Below are positions 20,997 to 29,473 of a stretch of 64,000 nt of DNA, one piece after another. Origin of the DNA: Actinoallomurus sp963823735. GTDB taxonomy: Bacteria > Actinomycetota > Actinomycetes > Streptosporangiales > Streptosporangiaceae. Under the pieces are notes generated by a model that was not told where the DNA came from, searched no databases, and saw only the letters and a list, made by a program, of their open reading frames with translations. Every line of letters begins with the position of its first letter. The first letter of the stretch is position 1. The stretch is taken from contig CAWGMO010000003.1 of NCBI GenBank assembly GCA_963823735.1, positions 806,001 to 870,000 on the forward strand, written 5' to 3'. Made by a program: the position numbers and the translations under genes.

Positions 20997-22583
20997 GTGA
21001 TCTTGGTTGTCATAGGTGCGGCGCTGCTCATCATCCTGGCGCTCGTCGTTCTGGGCATCGTTGTCGTGCTGAGGCGGATTCTCACCGCGGGTAAGGCCGG
21101 TGCGCGGGACGAGCGACGCGCCGACGCTGAGCGGAACGCGGAGGAGATCGTAGCGCGGGCCGACGCCCAGGCGCAGCAGATCCTCGCGGATGCCGAGAGG
21201 AAGGCGCGGGAAGCTTCCGAGGCGGTGCGGACCAAGGCGGAGAAGGACGTCAAAGCGCTCAAGGACGACCTGCGGCCCGTACGGGAAGATCTCGAACGGC
21301 GGGAGACGCGTCTCGGGGAGCGTGAGCGGCGGCTCGACGGTGAGATTCACCGGCTCGAAGAGCGTACGCGGGAGCTCGCCGACGCCAAGCAGGCGCTCAA
21401 GGAGCGCAAGGCCGAGCTCGAGCAGGTCGACGAGGAGCGCCGGCGGGTGCTGGAGCAGGCCGCCGGGCTCACCGCCGAGCAGGCCAAGGGTGAGCTCGTC
21501 GCCGCGATCGAGAATCAGGCCAAGCGGGACGCCGCCCTGATCGTCCGGGACATCGAGAACGAGGCGCGCGGTGAAGGTGACAAGCGCGCCCGGAAGATCG
21601 TCACGCTGGCGATCCAGCGGATCGCGACCGAGCAGACGGCCGAGTCGGTCGTGTCGGTGCTGCATCTGCCGAGTGACGAGATGAAGGGGCGCATCATCGG
21701 CCGTGAGGGCCGCAACATCCGGTCGTTCGAGACGACGACCGGGGTGAACCTCATCATCGACGACACGCCCGAGGCCGTGCTGCTGAGCTGTTTCGACCCC
21801 GTACGCCGCGAGGTCGGGCGCCTCACGCTGGAGAAGCTCGTCCTCGACGGCAGGATCCACCCGCAGCGCATCGAAGAGGTGTACGACCACAGCAAGGCCG
21901 AGGTCGAGCAGCTCTGCGTACGCGCGGGGGAGGACGCCCTCGTCGAGCTGGGCATCACGGACATGCACGAGGAGCTCGTCGCTCTGCTCGGGCAGTTGCG
22001 GTACCGCACCTCGTACGGCCAGAACGTCCTCAAGCACCTGATCGAGTCGGCGCACCTCGCCGGGATCATGGCGGCCGAGCTGGGCCTGCCCACGCCGCTG
22101 CTCAAGCGCTGCACGCTGCTGCACGACATCGGCAAGGCGCTCACCCATGAGGTCGAGGGCAGCCACGCCCTGATCGGCGCCGAGATCGCGCGGAGGTACG
22201 GCGAGGACGAGGACGTCGTCCACGCCATCGAGGCGCACCACAACGAGGTCGAGGTGCGTACGGTCGAGGCCGTGCTCACGCAGGCGGCGGACGCGATCAG
22301 CGGTGGCCGTCCCGGCGCGCGCCGTGAGTCGCTGGAGGCGTACGTCAAGCGGCTGGAGCGGCTGGAGGAGATCGCCACCGAGCGCGAAGGCGTCGAGAAG
22401 GTCTTCGCGATGCAGGCCGGCCGCGAGGTGCGCGTGATGGTCCGCCCGGACTCCGTCGACGACATCCAGGCGCAGGTCATCGCGCATGACATCGCCAAGC
22501 AGGTCGAGGGCGAGCTGACGTACCCGGGGCAGATCCGCATCACGGTCGTACGCGAGTCGCGGGCGACGGAGTTCGCCCGCTGA
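20997..22583 (+). CDS. rny: Ribonuclease Y
   Basis: A 528-residue membrane-anchored endoribonuclease that starts mRNA decay. The N-terminal helix (ILVVIGAALLIILALVVLG) is followed by a long coiled coil (about 30-190, rich in Ala/Arg/Glu/Lys), a KH domain (GRIIGREGRNIRSFE) and an HD domain with the metal-binding HDIGKALTHE. Everything expected is present and the length is normal. I use the GTG at 20997 because AGGAAAGGGG is 8 nt upstream and the helix starts at once; an in-frame TTG at 20958 is possible. It is monocistronic: a 12-bp inverted repeat follows the stop. Confidence 0.95.
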   Translation: MILVVIGAALLIILALVVLGIVVVLRRILTAGKAGARDERRADAERNAEEIVARADAQAQQILADAERKAREASEAVRTKAEKDVKALKDDLRPVREDLERRETRLGERERRLDGEIHRLEERTRELADAKQALKERKAELEQVDEERRRVLEQAAGLTAEQAKGELVAAIENQAKRDAALIVRDIENEARGEGDKRARKIVTLAIQRIATEQTAESVVSVLHLPSDEMKGRIIGREGRNIRSFETTTGVNLIIDDTPEAVLLSCFDPVRREVGRLTLEKLVLDGRIHPQRIEEVYDHSKAEVEQLCVRAGEDALVELGITDMHEELVALLGQLRYRTSYGQNVLKHLIESAHLAGIMAAELGLPTPLLKRCTLLHDIGKALTHEVEGSHALIGAEIARRYGEDEDVVHAIEAHHNEVEVRTVEAVLTQAADAISGGRPGARRESLEAYVKRLERLEEIATEREGVEKVFAMQAGREVRVMVRPDSVDDIQAQVIAHDIAKQVEGELTYPGQIRITVVRESRATEFAR

Positions 22584-22601
22584 CCGGTCCGCGCGAAGGT
22601 A

Positions 22602-22654
22602 ACAGACCGTGATCTGACACCCCAATTCACGATATATTTATCATCACGGTCTGT
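22602..22654. promoter_or_regulatory. 12-bp perfect inverted repeat around an AT-rich core, between rny and the flavohemoglobin operon
   Basis: ACAGACCGTGAT (22602-22613) is exactly mirrored by ATCACGGTCTGT (22643-22654) with a 29-nt spacer holding CACGATATATTTATCATC, unusually AT-rich for this genome. It begins 18 nt after the rny stop. As RNA it could be a terminator of rny, though there is no T tract. As DNA it could be a pair of half-sites flanking a promoter core for the downstream operon, whose first gene starts at 22875. I cannot decide between the two. Confidence 0.55.
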
Positions 22655-22874
22655 CGCCCTGACCGTTCACCACGTGACAAAGCACGTCAATTAGTCATAA
22701 AACCGGTCAAAAGATGCTTTCGAGGGTGCGATCCGAGTAGGCTCTTCCGCGTTCGCTGCACGCCCCCCACTGGGAGCGTCAGCCCCACCAGGATGCCTCA
22801 CCGCCCACCTATGCCTCTGACCTGCAACGGGACCCCCTCCACCGCGTCTCAGGGGCGTCACGACAAGGAGTGAC

Positions 22875-23549
22875 GTGACGGGCCACCCCACCCACGCGTC
22901 CGGCGCAGACCAGCCGGGTTCACACGGAGAACACATGCTTCAGCGGCTACTCGGGAGCGATGTCCGGGCAGCCGCTTTCTACGGCAAGCAGGTTCTTGAC
23001 TATCTGAATTCGCGAATGCGGGAATTCATCGGCCGCCAGGAAATGGCGTTCGTCGCGACCGCCGACCGTGGCGGTGAGTGCGATTGCACCTTCCGCTCCG
23101 GGCCTCCCGGCTTCATCCGCGTCGTCGACGAGCACACCGTCGCGTACCCGGAATTCCGCGGCAACGGCGTCATGGCGAGCCTCGGGAACATCACCGAGAA
23201 CGGCCATATCGCCATTCTCATGGTCGATTTCTTCGACGACCTCGTCGGTCTCCACGTCAACGGCAGCGCGCGGATTCTCGGGGCCGAGTCCGCCGCCGAC
23301 CACGGCCTGGTCAGCGACGACACCGCACCGGGGCGCCGCGCCGAGCGCTGGGTCGTCGTGAACGTCGAGGAGGCCTACATCCACTGCTCGAAGAACATTC
23401 CGCTCCTGCACAAGGGGGACCGCAGGGAGCGGGTGGCCGACAGGTCGGTACGGCCGGCGGGGTCCGGCTACTTCACCGGCGATCCGGCCGTACGAGTGGA
23501 GGAACAGGAACTGGCGACCGTTCCGCCGGCGCGGGAGCCGTCGAGATGA
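22875..23549 (+). CDS. Pyridoxamine 5'-phosphate oxidase-like FMN-binding protein
   Basis: A 224-residue protein from GTG 22875, with AAGGAG 6 nt upstream. The region 55-170 has the split-barrel PNPOx pattern: MREFIGRQEMAFVATADRGG, CDCTFRSGPPGFIRVVDE, PEFRGNGVMASLGNITEN and GHIAILMVDF. Such proteins bind FMN or related flavins, and many are not true PNPOx enzymes. It overlaps the flavohemoglobin start by 4 nt (ATGA), so the two are translationally coupled; a shared role in nitric oxide or redox stress is likely but inferred. The C-terminal 50 residues (after HKGDRRERVAD) are charged and probably flexible. Confidence 0.82.
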   Translation: MTGHPTHASGADQPGSHGEHMLQRLLGSDVRAAAFYGKQVLDYLNSRMREFIGRQEMAFVATADRGGECDCTFRSGPPGFIRVVDEHTVAYPEFRGNGVMASLGNITENGHIAILMVDFFDDLVGLHVNGSARILGAESAADHGLVSDDTAPGRRAERWVVVNVEEAYIHCSKNIPLLHKGDRRERVADRSVRPAGSGYFTGDPAVRVEEQELATVPPAREPSR

Positions 23550-24685
23550 GCATCGACATTCCTCTCCTGCGGGAGAGCTGGATCCTCGTGGCGGACAAGT
23601 CCGAGCGGGTGGCCTCGGAGTTCTACGGGATGCTCTTCTCCCGCCATCCGCAGGTGCGCGCGCTGTTCCCGGTCGTGATGGACACCCAGCGGGACCGCCT
23701 CGTCAACGCCATCACCTATGTGGTCCTGAACCTGGAGGACCTGGGCACGGTGGCGGCGTACCTCCAGGAACTGGCACGGGACCATCGCAAGTTCGACGTG
23801 CGGCCCGAGCACTACGCCGCCGTCGGCCGGTGCCTCATCGCCTCACTACGGGCGAACGCCGGCGACGCGTGGAAGCCGGAGTACGAGGCAGCGTGGGCGG
23901 AGGCGTACGAACTGATCGCCTCGACGATGATCCAGGCCGCCGCCGAGGACGAGCTCGCCGGACCGCGCTACTGGAACGCCCGCGTCGTCGGACACCAGCA
24001 GCGGACGCCCGAGATCGCCGTGGTCACGGTCGAGCCGGAACAGCCGTTCCCGTTCCACGCCGGCCAGTACGCCACGATCCAGACCGCGCGCTGGCCACGG
24101 ATCTGGCGGTCGTACTCGATCGCGAACGCACCGCGCCCGGACAACCTGCTCACCTTCCACGTCCGGGTCGTGCCGGGCGGCTGGGTCAGCACGACCCTCG
24201 CCCACCAGACCGGCATCGGAGACCAGGTGCTGCTGGGCCCGCCGCGCGGCCAGATGACGCTGCCGACGCCGCGGCCCGACCGGCTGCTCCTGCTCGCGGG
24301 CGGCACCGGCCTGGCCCCGGTCAAGGCGATCATCGAAGAGACGCTGCGGAGCAGCCAGAACCCGGACATCACGCTCATCCATGGTGTACGGCGGCAGCGG
24401 GACCTCTACGACGACGATGACCTGACGCGCCTGGCCCTGGCACCGGGACGGCTGCGGATGTTCACCGCGATCTCCGACGACCCCGACCATCTGCCGCGGC
24501 GTACGATCGCGGACATCATCGGGCCCGAGCACGTCGGCGACTCACCCGCGACGTACGTCTGCGGACCGGCCGAGATGGTGCTGGCCACACTCGACCGTCT
24601 CGGCACGCTGGGCCTGTCCCCGCACCTGATCCGCAGCGAGCCGGACGCCGGCGGGATGGCCGAACGCCTCCGCGTCCACGCCTGA
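23546..24685 (+). CDS. Flavohemoglobin (globin-FAD-NAD oxidoreductase)
   Basis: A 379-residue three-domain protein. The globin domain (about 1-140) has TyrB10 (27, in EFYGMLF), a possible GlnE7 (48) and proximal His80 in HRKFDVRPEHYAAVG. The FAD domain has the flavin motif RSYSIANAP (about 188) and the NAD domain has GGTGLAPVKAI (about 252) and CGPAEMV. This is the Hmp layout for oxygen-dependent NO dioxygenation (NO to nitrate using NADH). The start ATG 23546 overlaps the PNPOx-like gene stop; in-frame sequence further upstream belongs to that gene in another frame. A hairpin terminator follows at 24694. Confidence 0.92.
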   Translation: MSIDIPLLRESWILVADKSERVASEFYGMLFSRHPQVRALFPVVMDTQRDRLVNAITYVVLNLEDLGTVAAYLQELARDHRKFDVRPEHYAAVGRCLIASLRANAGDAWKPEYEAAWAEAYELIASTMIQAAAEDELAGPRYWNARVVGHQQRTPEIAVVTVEPEQPFPFHAGQYATIQTARWPRIWRSYSIANAPRPDNLLTFHVRVVPGGWVSTTLAHQTGIGDQVLLGPPRGQMTLPTPRPDRLLLLAGGTGLAPVKAIIEETLRSSQNPDITLIHGVRRQRDLYDDDDLTRLALAPGRLRMFTAISDDPDHLPRRTIADIIGPEHVGDSPATYVCGPAEMVLATLDRLGTLGLSPHLIRSEPDAGGMAERLRVHA

Positions 24686-24693
24686 CCGGCCGC

Positions 24694-24720
24694 CCCCCGT
24701 CCCACCGGGAGGGACGGGGG
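24694..24720. terminator. Bidirectional hairpin between flavohemoglobin and S9 peptidase genes
   Basis: CCCCCGTCCC / GGGACGGGGG, a perfect 10-bp stem with a 7-nt loop, between two convergent genes (stops at 24685 and 24729). No T tract is present on either side. Confidence 0.7.
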
Positions 24721-24728
24721 AGAAGAGC

Positions 24729-26705
24729 CTAGTCGGCCGTACGGGTCTCGGAGGGGCTGCGTACGGTGAGCTCGACGGGCGCGACGTCCTTCGGGTCGAA
24801 GCCGAGTGTCTGCCCGTAGAAGGACAGCTCCGCCTCCAGGCAGGCGATGACGGTGTCGGCGCGGCGGAAACCGTGCGCTTCGCCCTCGAAGGTGAGGTAC
24901 GCGTACGGCACCTCCTTGCTCGACATCGCCTCGGCGAAGCGCTCGGACTGCGGCGCCGGCACGATCGGGTCGGCGAGGCCCTGGAGGAGCAGTACCGGGC
25001 AGGCCGCCTCCGAGGCGTGCGTCATCGGCGACCGCTCCTCGTACGTGCGCTCGAAGCCGGGGACCGGCCCGATCAGCCCGTACAGGTACGTCGACTCGAA
25101 GTCGTGGGTCTCCTTGAGCCAGCCCTGCGGGTCGGAGATGCCGAAGTAGGACGTGCCCGCCTTGAACAGCTTGCTCTTGGTGATCGCGCACAGCGTGGTC
25201 CAGCCGCCGGCGCTGCCGCCGCGGATGGCGAGGCGGTCCGGGTCGGCGGCGCCGTTGCGTACGAGGGCCTGCGCGGCGGCGATGCTGTCCTCGACGTCGA
25301 CGACGCCCCACTGGCGGCGCAGGCGCTCGCGGTACGAACGGCCGTAGCCGGTCGAGCCGCCGTAGTTCACGTCGATGACGCCGAGGCCGCGGCTGGTGAA
25401 GTAGGCGATCTCCAGGTCGAGCACGCTCGTCGTGTGGCCGGTCGGGCCGCCGTGCACGAAGACGACGTACGGCGGCAGCTCGCCGTCGGGCGCCTGCGCG
25501 GCCGGGTTGGACGGCGGGTAGACGAACGCGTGCACCGGCCGCCCGAACGGGCCCTCCAGCTGCTGGGCGCGCGGCAGCGGCAGGTACGAGGTCTCCGGCA
25601 GGGACTCGATCTCCCCGCGCAGGATCTTCATCTGCCCGGTGTCGGCGTCCACCGTGACCACCGACCAGGGGATGTCCGGCGCGCCGGCGACACCGGCGAT
25701 CGTCTTCCCGTCGGCAGACAGCTGCGGCTTCCAGTCGGTGAACGGCAGGTCGAAGTCGACGAGGTCGAGGGTCTCGGGGTCGTACAGGCCGAGCCGCTGG
25801 TCGCCCTGGCCGTGCAGCACCGCGATGCGGCCGTCGTCGAGGATCGCGTACGGTCGGCCGCCGAGCTGCCACAGCGGCCCGGCGAACTCCTCCTCGGCCG
25901 GGTACAGCGCCTGCGGCGACTCGCCGTACAGGCCGATCTCATAGAGGTTCCACCAGCCGGGCCAGTCCGAAACGACGTACAGGCTGGACTCGGTCAGCCA
26001 GGTGGGTGCCAGCGCCGACTCGGTGAGGCCGCCCTTGACCGTACGCGGGTGTTCGAGCGTGCCGTCGTCGTTGAAGACCGCGACGCGTACCTCGGTGCCG
26101 TCCCACGGCATGCGCGGGTGGCTCCACTGCACCCACGCGAGGTGGCCGCCCCCGGGCGACGGCGTGGGGTAGGCGTAGAAGTCGGCGCCGCTCGTCAGCT
26201 CGCGTATGGCCGAGGGGTCCGAGGCGGCCGAGCCGTTCAGCGGGACGGCCACGATCGAGCGGTGTACGGACCCCGCCGCATGGGCCTCGCGTACGCACCA
26301 GATCTGGCGCGCGTCGGGCGACAGCGAGAAGTCGGCGTAGCGCAGGCCGGCGGGCTCCGCGGGCTCGGGTGTGAGGGGCAGCGGCAGCGGCGTCTCGCCG
26401 GGCGTGAGCCGGTAGAGGCGCTGGTCGTCGTAGTTGGCGAAGACGATGTCGCCGTCGGGAAGCGGCAGGTAGGCACGCCCGCCGTACTCGTGCACACGCG
26501 TGCGGGCGTCCCACGGCGCGGGAAGCAGGTCGACGCCCGACCGCACGATCGTCGTGCGGCCACCCCTCTCTGGTCGGGTCTCCTGCCACCACACCTGATC
26601 ACCGTGGATGGTCGGGTAGCTGAGCCGCAGGCGGGCGCGGGCCACGTCCGCCGCGGAGATAGGGGACGGCCAGGATCCGTAGGGGGCGGTTGCACGAGCG
26701 GTCAT
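24729..26705 (-). CDS. Prolyl oligopeptidase-family serine peptidase (S9)
   Basis: About 658 residues: an N-terminal beta-propeller-like region (about 1-390; repeats such as YADFSLSPDARQIWCVRE, PSPGGGHLAWVQWSHP) and a C-terminal alpha/beta-hydrolase domain. The catalytic Ser is in RGGSAGGWTTL (about 498), the Asp in GLADPIVP and the His in FEGEAHGFRR. FVHGGPTGHTT supplies the oxyanion region. No signal peptide is seen, so it is probably cytoplasmic, acting on short peptides as an acyl-peptidase or dipeptidyl-peptidase type. ATG 26705 is used (MTARATAPYGSW); an upstream in-frame ATG at 26744 is possible. No operon partner. Confidence 0.9.
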   Translation of the reverse strand: MTARATAPYGSWPSPISAADVARARLRLSYPTIHGDQVWWQETRPERGGRTTIVRSGVDLLPAPWDARTRVHEYGGRAYLPLPDGDIVFANYDDQRLYRLTPGETPLPLPLTPEPAEPAGLRYADFSLSPDARQIWCVREAHAAGSVHRSIVAVPLNGSAASDPSAIRELTSGADFYAYPTPSPGGGHLAWVQWSHPRMPWDGTEVRVAVFNDDGTLEHPRTVKGGLTESALAPTWLTESSLYVVSDWPGWWNLYEIGLYGESPQALYPAEEEFAGPLWQLGGRPYAILDDGRIAVLHGQGDQRLGLYDPETLDLVDFDLPFTDWKPQLSADGKTIAGVAGAPDIPWSVVTVDADTGQMKILRGEIESLPETSYLPLPRAQQLEGPFGRPVHAFVYPPSNPAAQAPDGELPPYVVFVHGGPTGHTTSVLDLEIAYFTSRGLGVIDVNYGGSTGYGRSYRERLRRQWGVVDVEDSIAAAQALVRNGAADPDRLAIRGGSAGGWTTLCAITKSKLFKAGTSYFGISDPQGWLKETHDFESTYLYGLIGPVPGFERTYEERSPMTHASEAACPVLLLQGLADPIVPAPQSERFAEAMSSKEVPYAYLTFEGEAHGFRRADTVIACLEAELSFYGQTLGFDPKDVAPVELTVRSPSETRTAD

Positions 26706-26819
26706 ATCGGAATCGTCTCGCAAACCGGTGGGCAATGGGGCCACGACCCGTGACTTACGGTCCGATGATGAACGATCGAGACCCGCGACGGCGGGGCGAC
26801 GCGTACGGGCGACGAACAG

Positions 26820-26858
26820 AAGCGGGGCCGGTGACGGTCTTCGTCACCGGCCCCGCTT
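26820..26858 (-). terminator. Terminator of the glutamate ABC transporter operon
   Basis: AAGCGGGGCCGGTGACG / CGTCACCGGCCCCGCTT, a perfect 17-bp stem with a 5-nt loop, 9 nt downstream of gluD. It would also form on the other strand. The flanking A/T residues in the stem give a short T stretch after it. Confidence 0.88.
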
Positions 26859-26867
26859 CGCGAAACG

Positions 26868-27812
26868 TCAGAAGGACACGCCGGCAGAGCCCATACCGGT
26901 AGCCGGCGGCGCGCCGGTTCCGGGGCTCAGAGCGCGACCCGCGCTCTTACGGCTCCTGCGGCTGCGGCGTTCGAGCCAGTTGGCGAAGAAGCCGAGCGAC
27001 AGGTTCATCGTGACGTAGATCGCGGTCACGACGACGGTCGCCGGGATGAGGTTCCCGTAGTTGCTCTTCACCTGGTAGAAGCCCGAGTTGAGCAGGTCCT
27101 CGTAGGCGATGATGTAGCCGAGCGCGGAGTCCTTGAGCAGGACCACGAGCTGGCTGACGATCGCGGGCATCATCACCGTGATGGCCTGCGGCACCAGGAT
27201 GCGCAGCATCACGCCGCTCTTACGGAGCCCGATCGAGTACCCCGCCTCGGACTGCCCGCGCGGCACCGAGTTGATGCCGGCGCGGATGATCTCGGCGAGC
27301 ACCGATCCGTTGTAGAGCGTCAGGCCGGCGACCACGGCCTGGAAACCGGTCACCGGCGAGATGACCCGGCCGAACGCGTCCGCGATGATCGGCGGACCGG
27401 CCAGCGCGAAGAACATCATGATCAGCACCGGGATGGCGCGGAAGAACTCCACGATGACGCCGGCGGGCAGGCGTACCCACCGGTGGTCCGACATCCGGGC
27501 GATGCCGAAGACGACGCCGAAGACCAGGGCGAGGATCGCCGCGACGATGGTCGCCTGCAGGGTGTTCCACAGGCCGTGCCAGACGTAGTTCTGCCACACG
27601 TTCACGTGCGTGTACGGCTTCCACAGCCGGGCGTCGAGCTGGTGCTTCTGGTCGAGCTTGACGATGAGCAGGGCCAGAACGCCGAGGAAGACCAGGCCGA
27701 AGACGACCGTGAGGAGCAGGTTGCGCCTGCGTGCCCGTGGTCCCGGAGCGTCGTAGAGGACCGAGGCCTGCTTCTTGCTCGCGCGGGCGCGTGCGGGAGT
27801 CATGGTCGTCAT
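26868..27812 (-). CDS. gluD: Glutamate ABC transporter permease GluD
   Basis: A 314-residue HisM/GlnP-type permease with about five helices. The amino-acid-permease signature is clear: FFRAIPVLIMMFF, then EIIRAGINSVPRGQSEAGYS and IGLRKSGVMLRILVPQA, the coupling loop for the ATPase. It has an unusually long charged N-terminus (about 35 residues) and a Gly/Pro/Ser tail. The gene overlaps gluC by 4 nt. In Corynebacterium the same order gluABCD encodes a high-affinity glutamate importer; the substrate here is inferred from this match. Confidence 0.9.
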   Translation of the reverse strand: MTTMTPARARASKKQASVLYDAPGPRARRRNLLLTVVFGLVFLGVLALLIVKLDQKHQLDARLWKPYTHVNVWQNYVWHGLWNTLQATIVAAILALVFGVVFGIARMSDHRWVRLPAGVIVEFFRAIPVLIMMFFALAGPPIIADAFGRVISPVTGFQAVVAGLTLYNGSVLAEIIRAGINSVPRGQSEAGYSIGLRKSGVMLRILVPQAITVMMPAIVSQLVVLLKDSALGYIIAYEDLLNSGFYQVKSNYGNLIPATVVVTAIYVTMNLSLGFFANWLERRSRRSRKSAGRALSPGTGAPPATGMGSAGVSF

Positions 27813-28498
27813 CGGGCCACCGCCAGGCGCTTGGCCAGCCAGCCGAAGAAGTATCCGGTCGGCAGGGTGAGGATCATGTACGCGACGGCGAACCCGAGGA
27901 AGACCGGGATCGTGCCGCCGACGTCGTCGAACATCTGCTTCATCACCGCGGTGAGCTCCACCGAGCCCGCGACGAGCGCCACGGACGTGTTCTTGATCAT
28001 CGCGATGAGGACGCTGCCCAGCGGCGCGATGACCGAGCGGAACGCCTGCGGGAGCACGATGAACCGCAGCGACTGGGGGAACGTCAGCCCGATCGACCGC
28101 GCCGCCTCCGCCTGGCCCATCGGCACGGTGTTGATACCGGCCCGCAGGGACTCGCAGATGAACGCCGCCGTGTACACGGACAGGCCGAGCACGGCGAGCC
28201 AGTAGCCGCTGACGCTGGCGTCCGCGTGGCTCCAGAGCCCGAGGGTGTCGCGCAGGCCCAGGCCGCAGAACAGCAGGATGAGCGTCAGCGGGGTGTTGCG
28301 GAACACCGAGACGTAGAGCGTGCCCGCGGCACGGAGCATCGGGACCGGCGAGACACGCATGCCGGCGACGATCGTGCCCAGGATCAGCGAGAACACCGCC
28401 GTGGCCGCCGCCAGGCGAACCGTCGCCCAGAAGCCGGTGGCGATCTTGCCGATGTTGTCGAATACCGGTGCGAAGTCGAGCAGGTTATGCAAGTTCAT
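27809..28498 (-). CDS. gluC: Glutamate ABC transporter permease GluC
   Basis: A 229-residue permease with five helices and the amino-acid-permease signature VFRNTPLTLILLFCGLGL, ESLRAGINTVPMGQAEAARS and IGLTFPQSLRFIVLPQAFR. It pairs with GluD (4-nt overlap) to form the heterodimeric pore. It starts 66 nt after gluB, a gap filled by a strong hairpin, so it is likely made in smaller amount than the binding protein. Confidence 0.92.
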   Translation of the reverse strand: MNLHNLLDFAPVFDNIGKIATGFWATVRLAAATAVFSLILGTIVAGMRVSPVPMLRAAGTLYVSVFRNTPLTLILLFCGLGLRDTLGLWSHADASVSGYWLAVLGLSVYTAAFICESLRAGINTVPMGQAEAARSIGLTFPQSLRFIVLPQAFRSVIAPLGSVLIAMIKNTSVALVAGSVELTAVMKQMFDDVGGTIPVFLGFAVAYMILTLPTGYFFGWLAKRLAVAR

Positions 28499-28517
28499 GG
28501 CACTCCACCGAATAGTC

Positions 28518-28550
28518 CGAGTGCCGGTGAACAGGGTTCACCGGCACTCG
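28518..28550 (-). promoter_or_regulatory. Intercistronic hairpin between gluB and gluC
   Basis: CGAGTGCCGGTGAAC / GTTCACCGGCACTCG, a perfect 15-bp stem with a 3-nt loop, 14 nt after the gluB stop and 20 nt before gluC. There is no T tract, so it is probably partial terminator or 3'-end-stabilising RNA that keeps the binding protein in excess of the permease, as known for malE-malF. Confidence 0.8.
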
Positions 28551-28563
28551 ACGCAACGACAGG

Positions 28564-29418
28564 TCAGCTACAGCCCACGGGAGCCGGCACCGTCGTGTCG
28601 AACTTGAGGCTCGTCTGGCCGAACGCCGTCTGGAGGTACTTCTGGGCGGATCCGTCCTGGTACATCTTCACGATCGCCGCGTTGATCGCCGTGCAGGACT
28701 TCGTGTCGCCCTTCTTGATGCCGACGCCGTACTTCTCGTCGGTGAACGGGGCGTTGACGACCTTGACCGACGCGCCTTCGCGCCCGGCGAAGCCGGCCAG
28801 GATGGTGTTGTCGGTGGAGACCACGTCGACGCTGCCACCCTTGAGCTTGGTGATGCAGTCGTCGTAACCGTTGGCGGGCACCGTCTTGGCGTCGACCGCC
28901 TGGTTGAGCTTGTTCGTGCCCTTGGTGATGTTCTGCCAGGAGACGGACCCCTGTACCGCGCAGATCTTCTTGCCCTTGAGGTCGGCAAGCGTCTTGATCG
29001 AGGTGTCGTTCCCCCGCACCATCAGGTCCTGGTGGGCGACGTAGTACGGGCCGCCGAAGGTGACCTTCTTCTGGCGGTCAGGAGTGATCGAGTACGTGGC
29101 GATCACCATGTCCACCGTGCCGTTCGTGACGAAGGAGTCGCGGTTGGCGGACCGCGCTTCCTTCCACGTGATGTTCTTCTCCTCCACGCCGAGCTGCTTG
29201 GCGATGTACTTGGCGACGTCGATGTCGAAGCCCTTGACGCTGCCGTCGGGCTGCTTCTGTCCGAGGCCGGGCTGGTCGAACTTCACACCGATCGTGAGCT
29301 TCTTCTGGCTTTTCGCCTTGTCGACGACCGAGTCGGCCTTCTTCGCTCCGCAGCCGGTCACACCCATCGTGGCCACCGCGATTGCGGCAAGGGTGACGCC
29401 GAAATGACGTACTCGCAT
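28564..29418 (-). CDS. gluB: Glutamate-binding lipoprotein GluB
   Basis: A 284-residue family 3 solute-binding protein. ATG 29418 (AGAGG upstream) gives a signal peptide with lipobox GVTGC near residue 23, so it is a surface-tethered lipoprotein. Amino-acid-binding blocks include LTIGVKFDQPGLGQK, GFDIDVAKYIAKQLG, ATYSITPDRQKKVTF and DVVSTDNTILAGF. A Cys pair (KGKKICAVQ and DDCITK) may be a disulphide. It is the second gene of gluABCD. Confidence 0.93.
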   Translation of the reverse strand: MRVRHFGVTLAAIAVATMGVTGCGAKKADSVVDKAKSQKKLTIGVKFDQPGLGQKQPDGSVKGFDIDVAKYIAKQLGVEEKNITWKEARSANRDSFVTNGTVDMVIATYSITPDRQKKVTFGGPYYVAHQDLMVRGNDTSIKTLADLKGKKICAVQGSVSWQNITKGTNKLNQAVDAKTVPANGYDDCITKLKGGSVDVVSTDNTILAGFAGREGASVKVVNAPFTDEKYGVGIKKGDTKSCTAINAAIVKMYQDGSAQKYLQTAFGQTSLKFDTTVPAPVGCS

Positions 29419-29473
29419 TCTCGATCCTCTACTTCTCATGCCACAGCCGCGGCGCGGCCGGCGATCATTACGT

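Noticed and set aside
24873..26753. 626-codon plus-strand frame opposite the S9 peptidase
   Set aside because: Antisense of a gene with intact catalytic motifs; no protein family resemblance.
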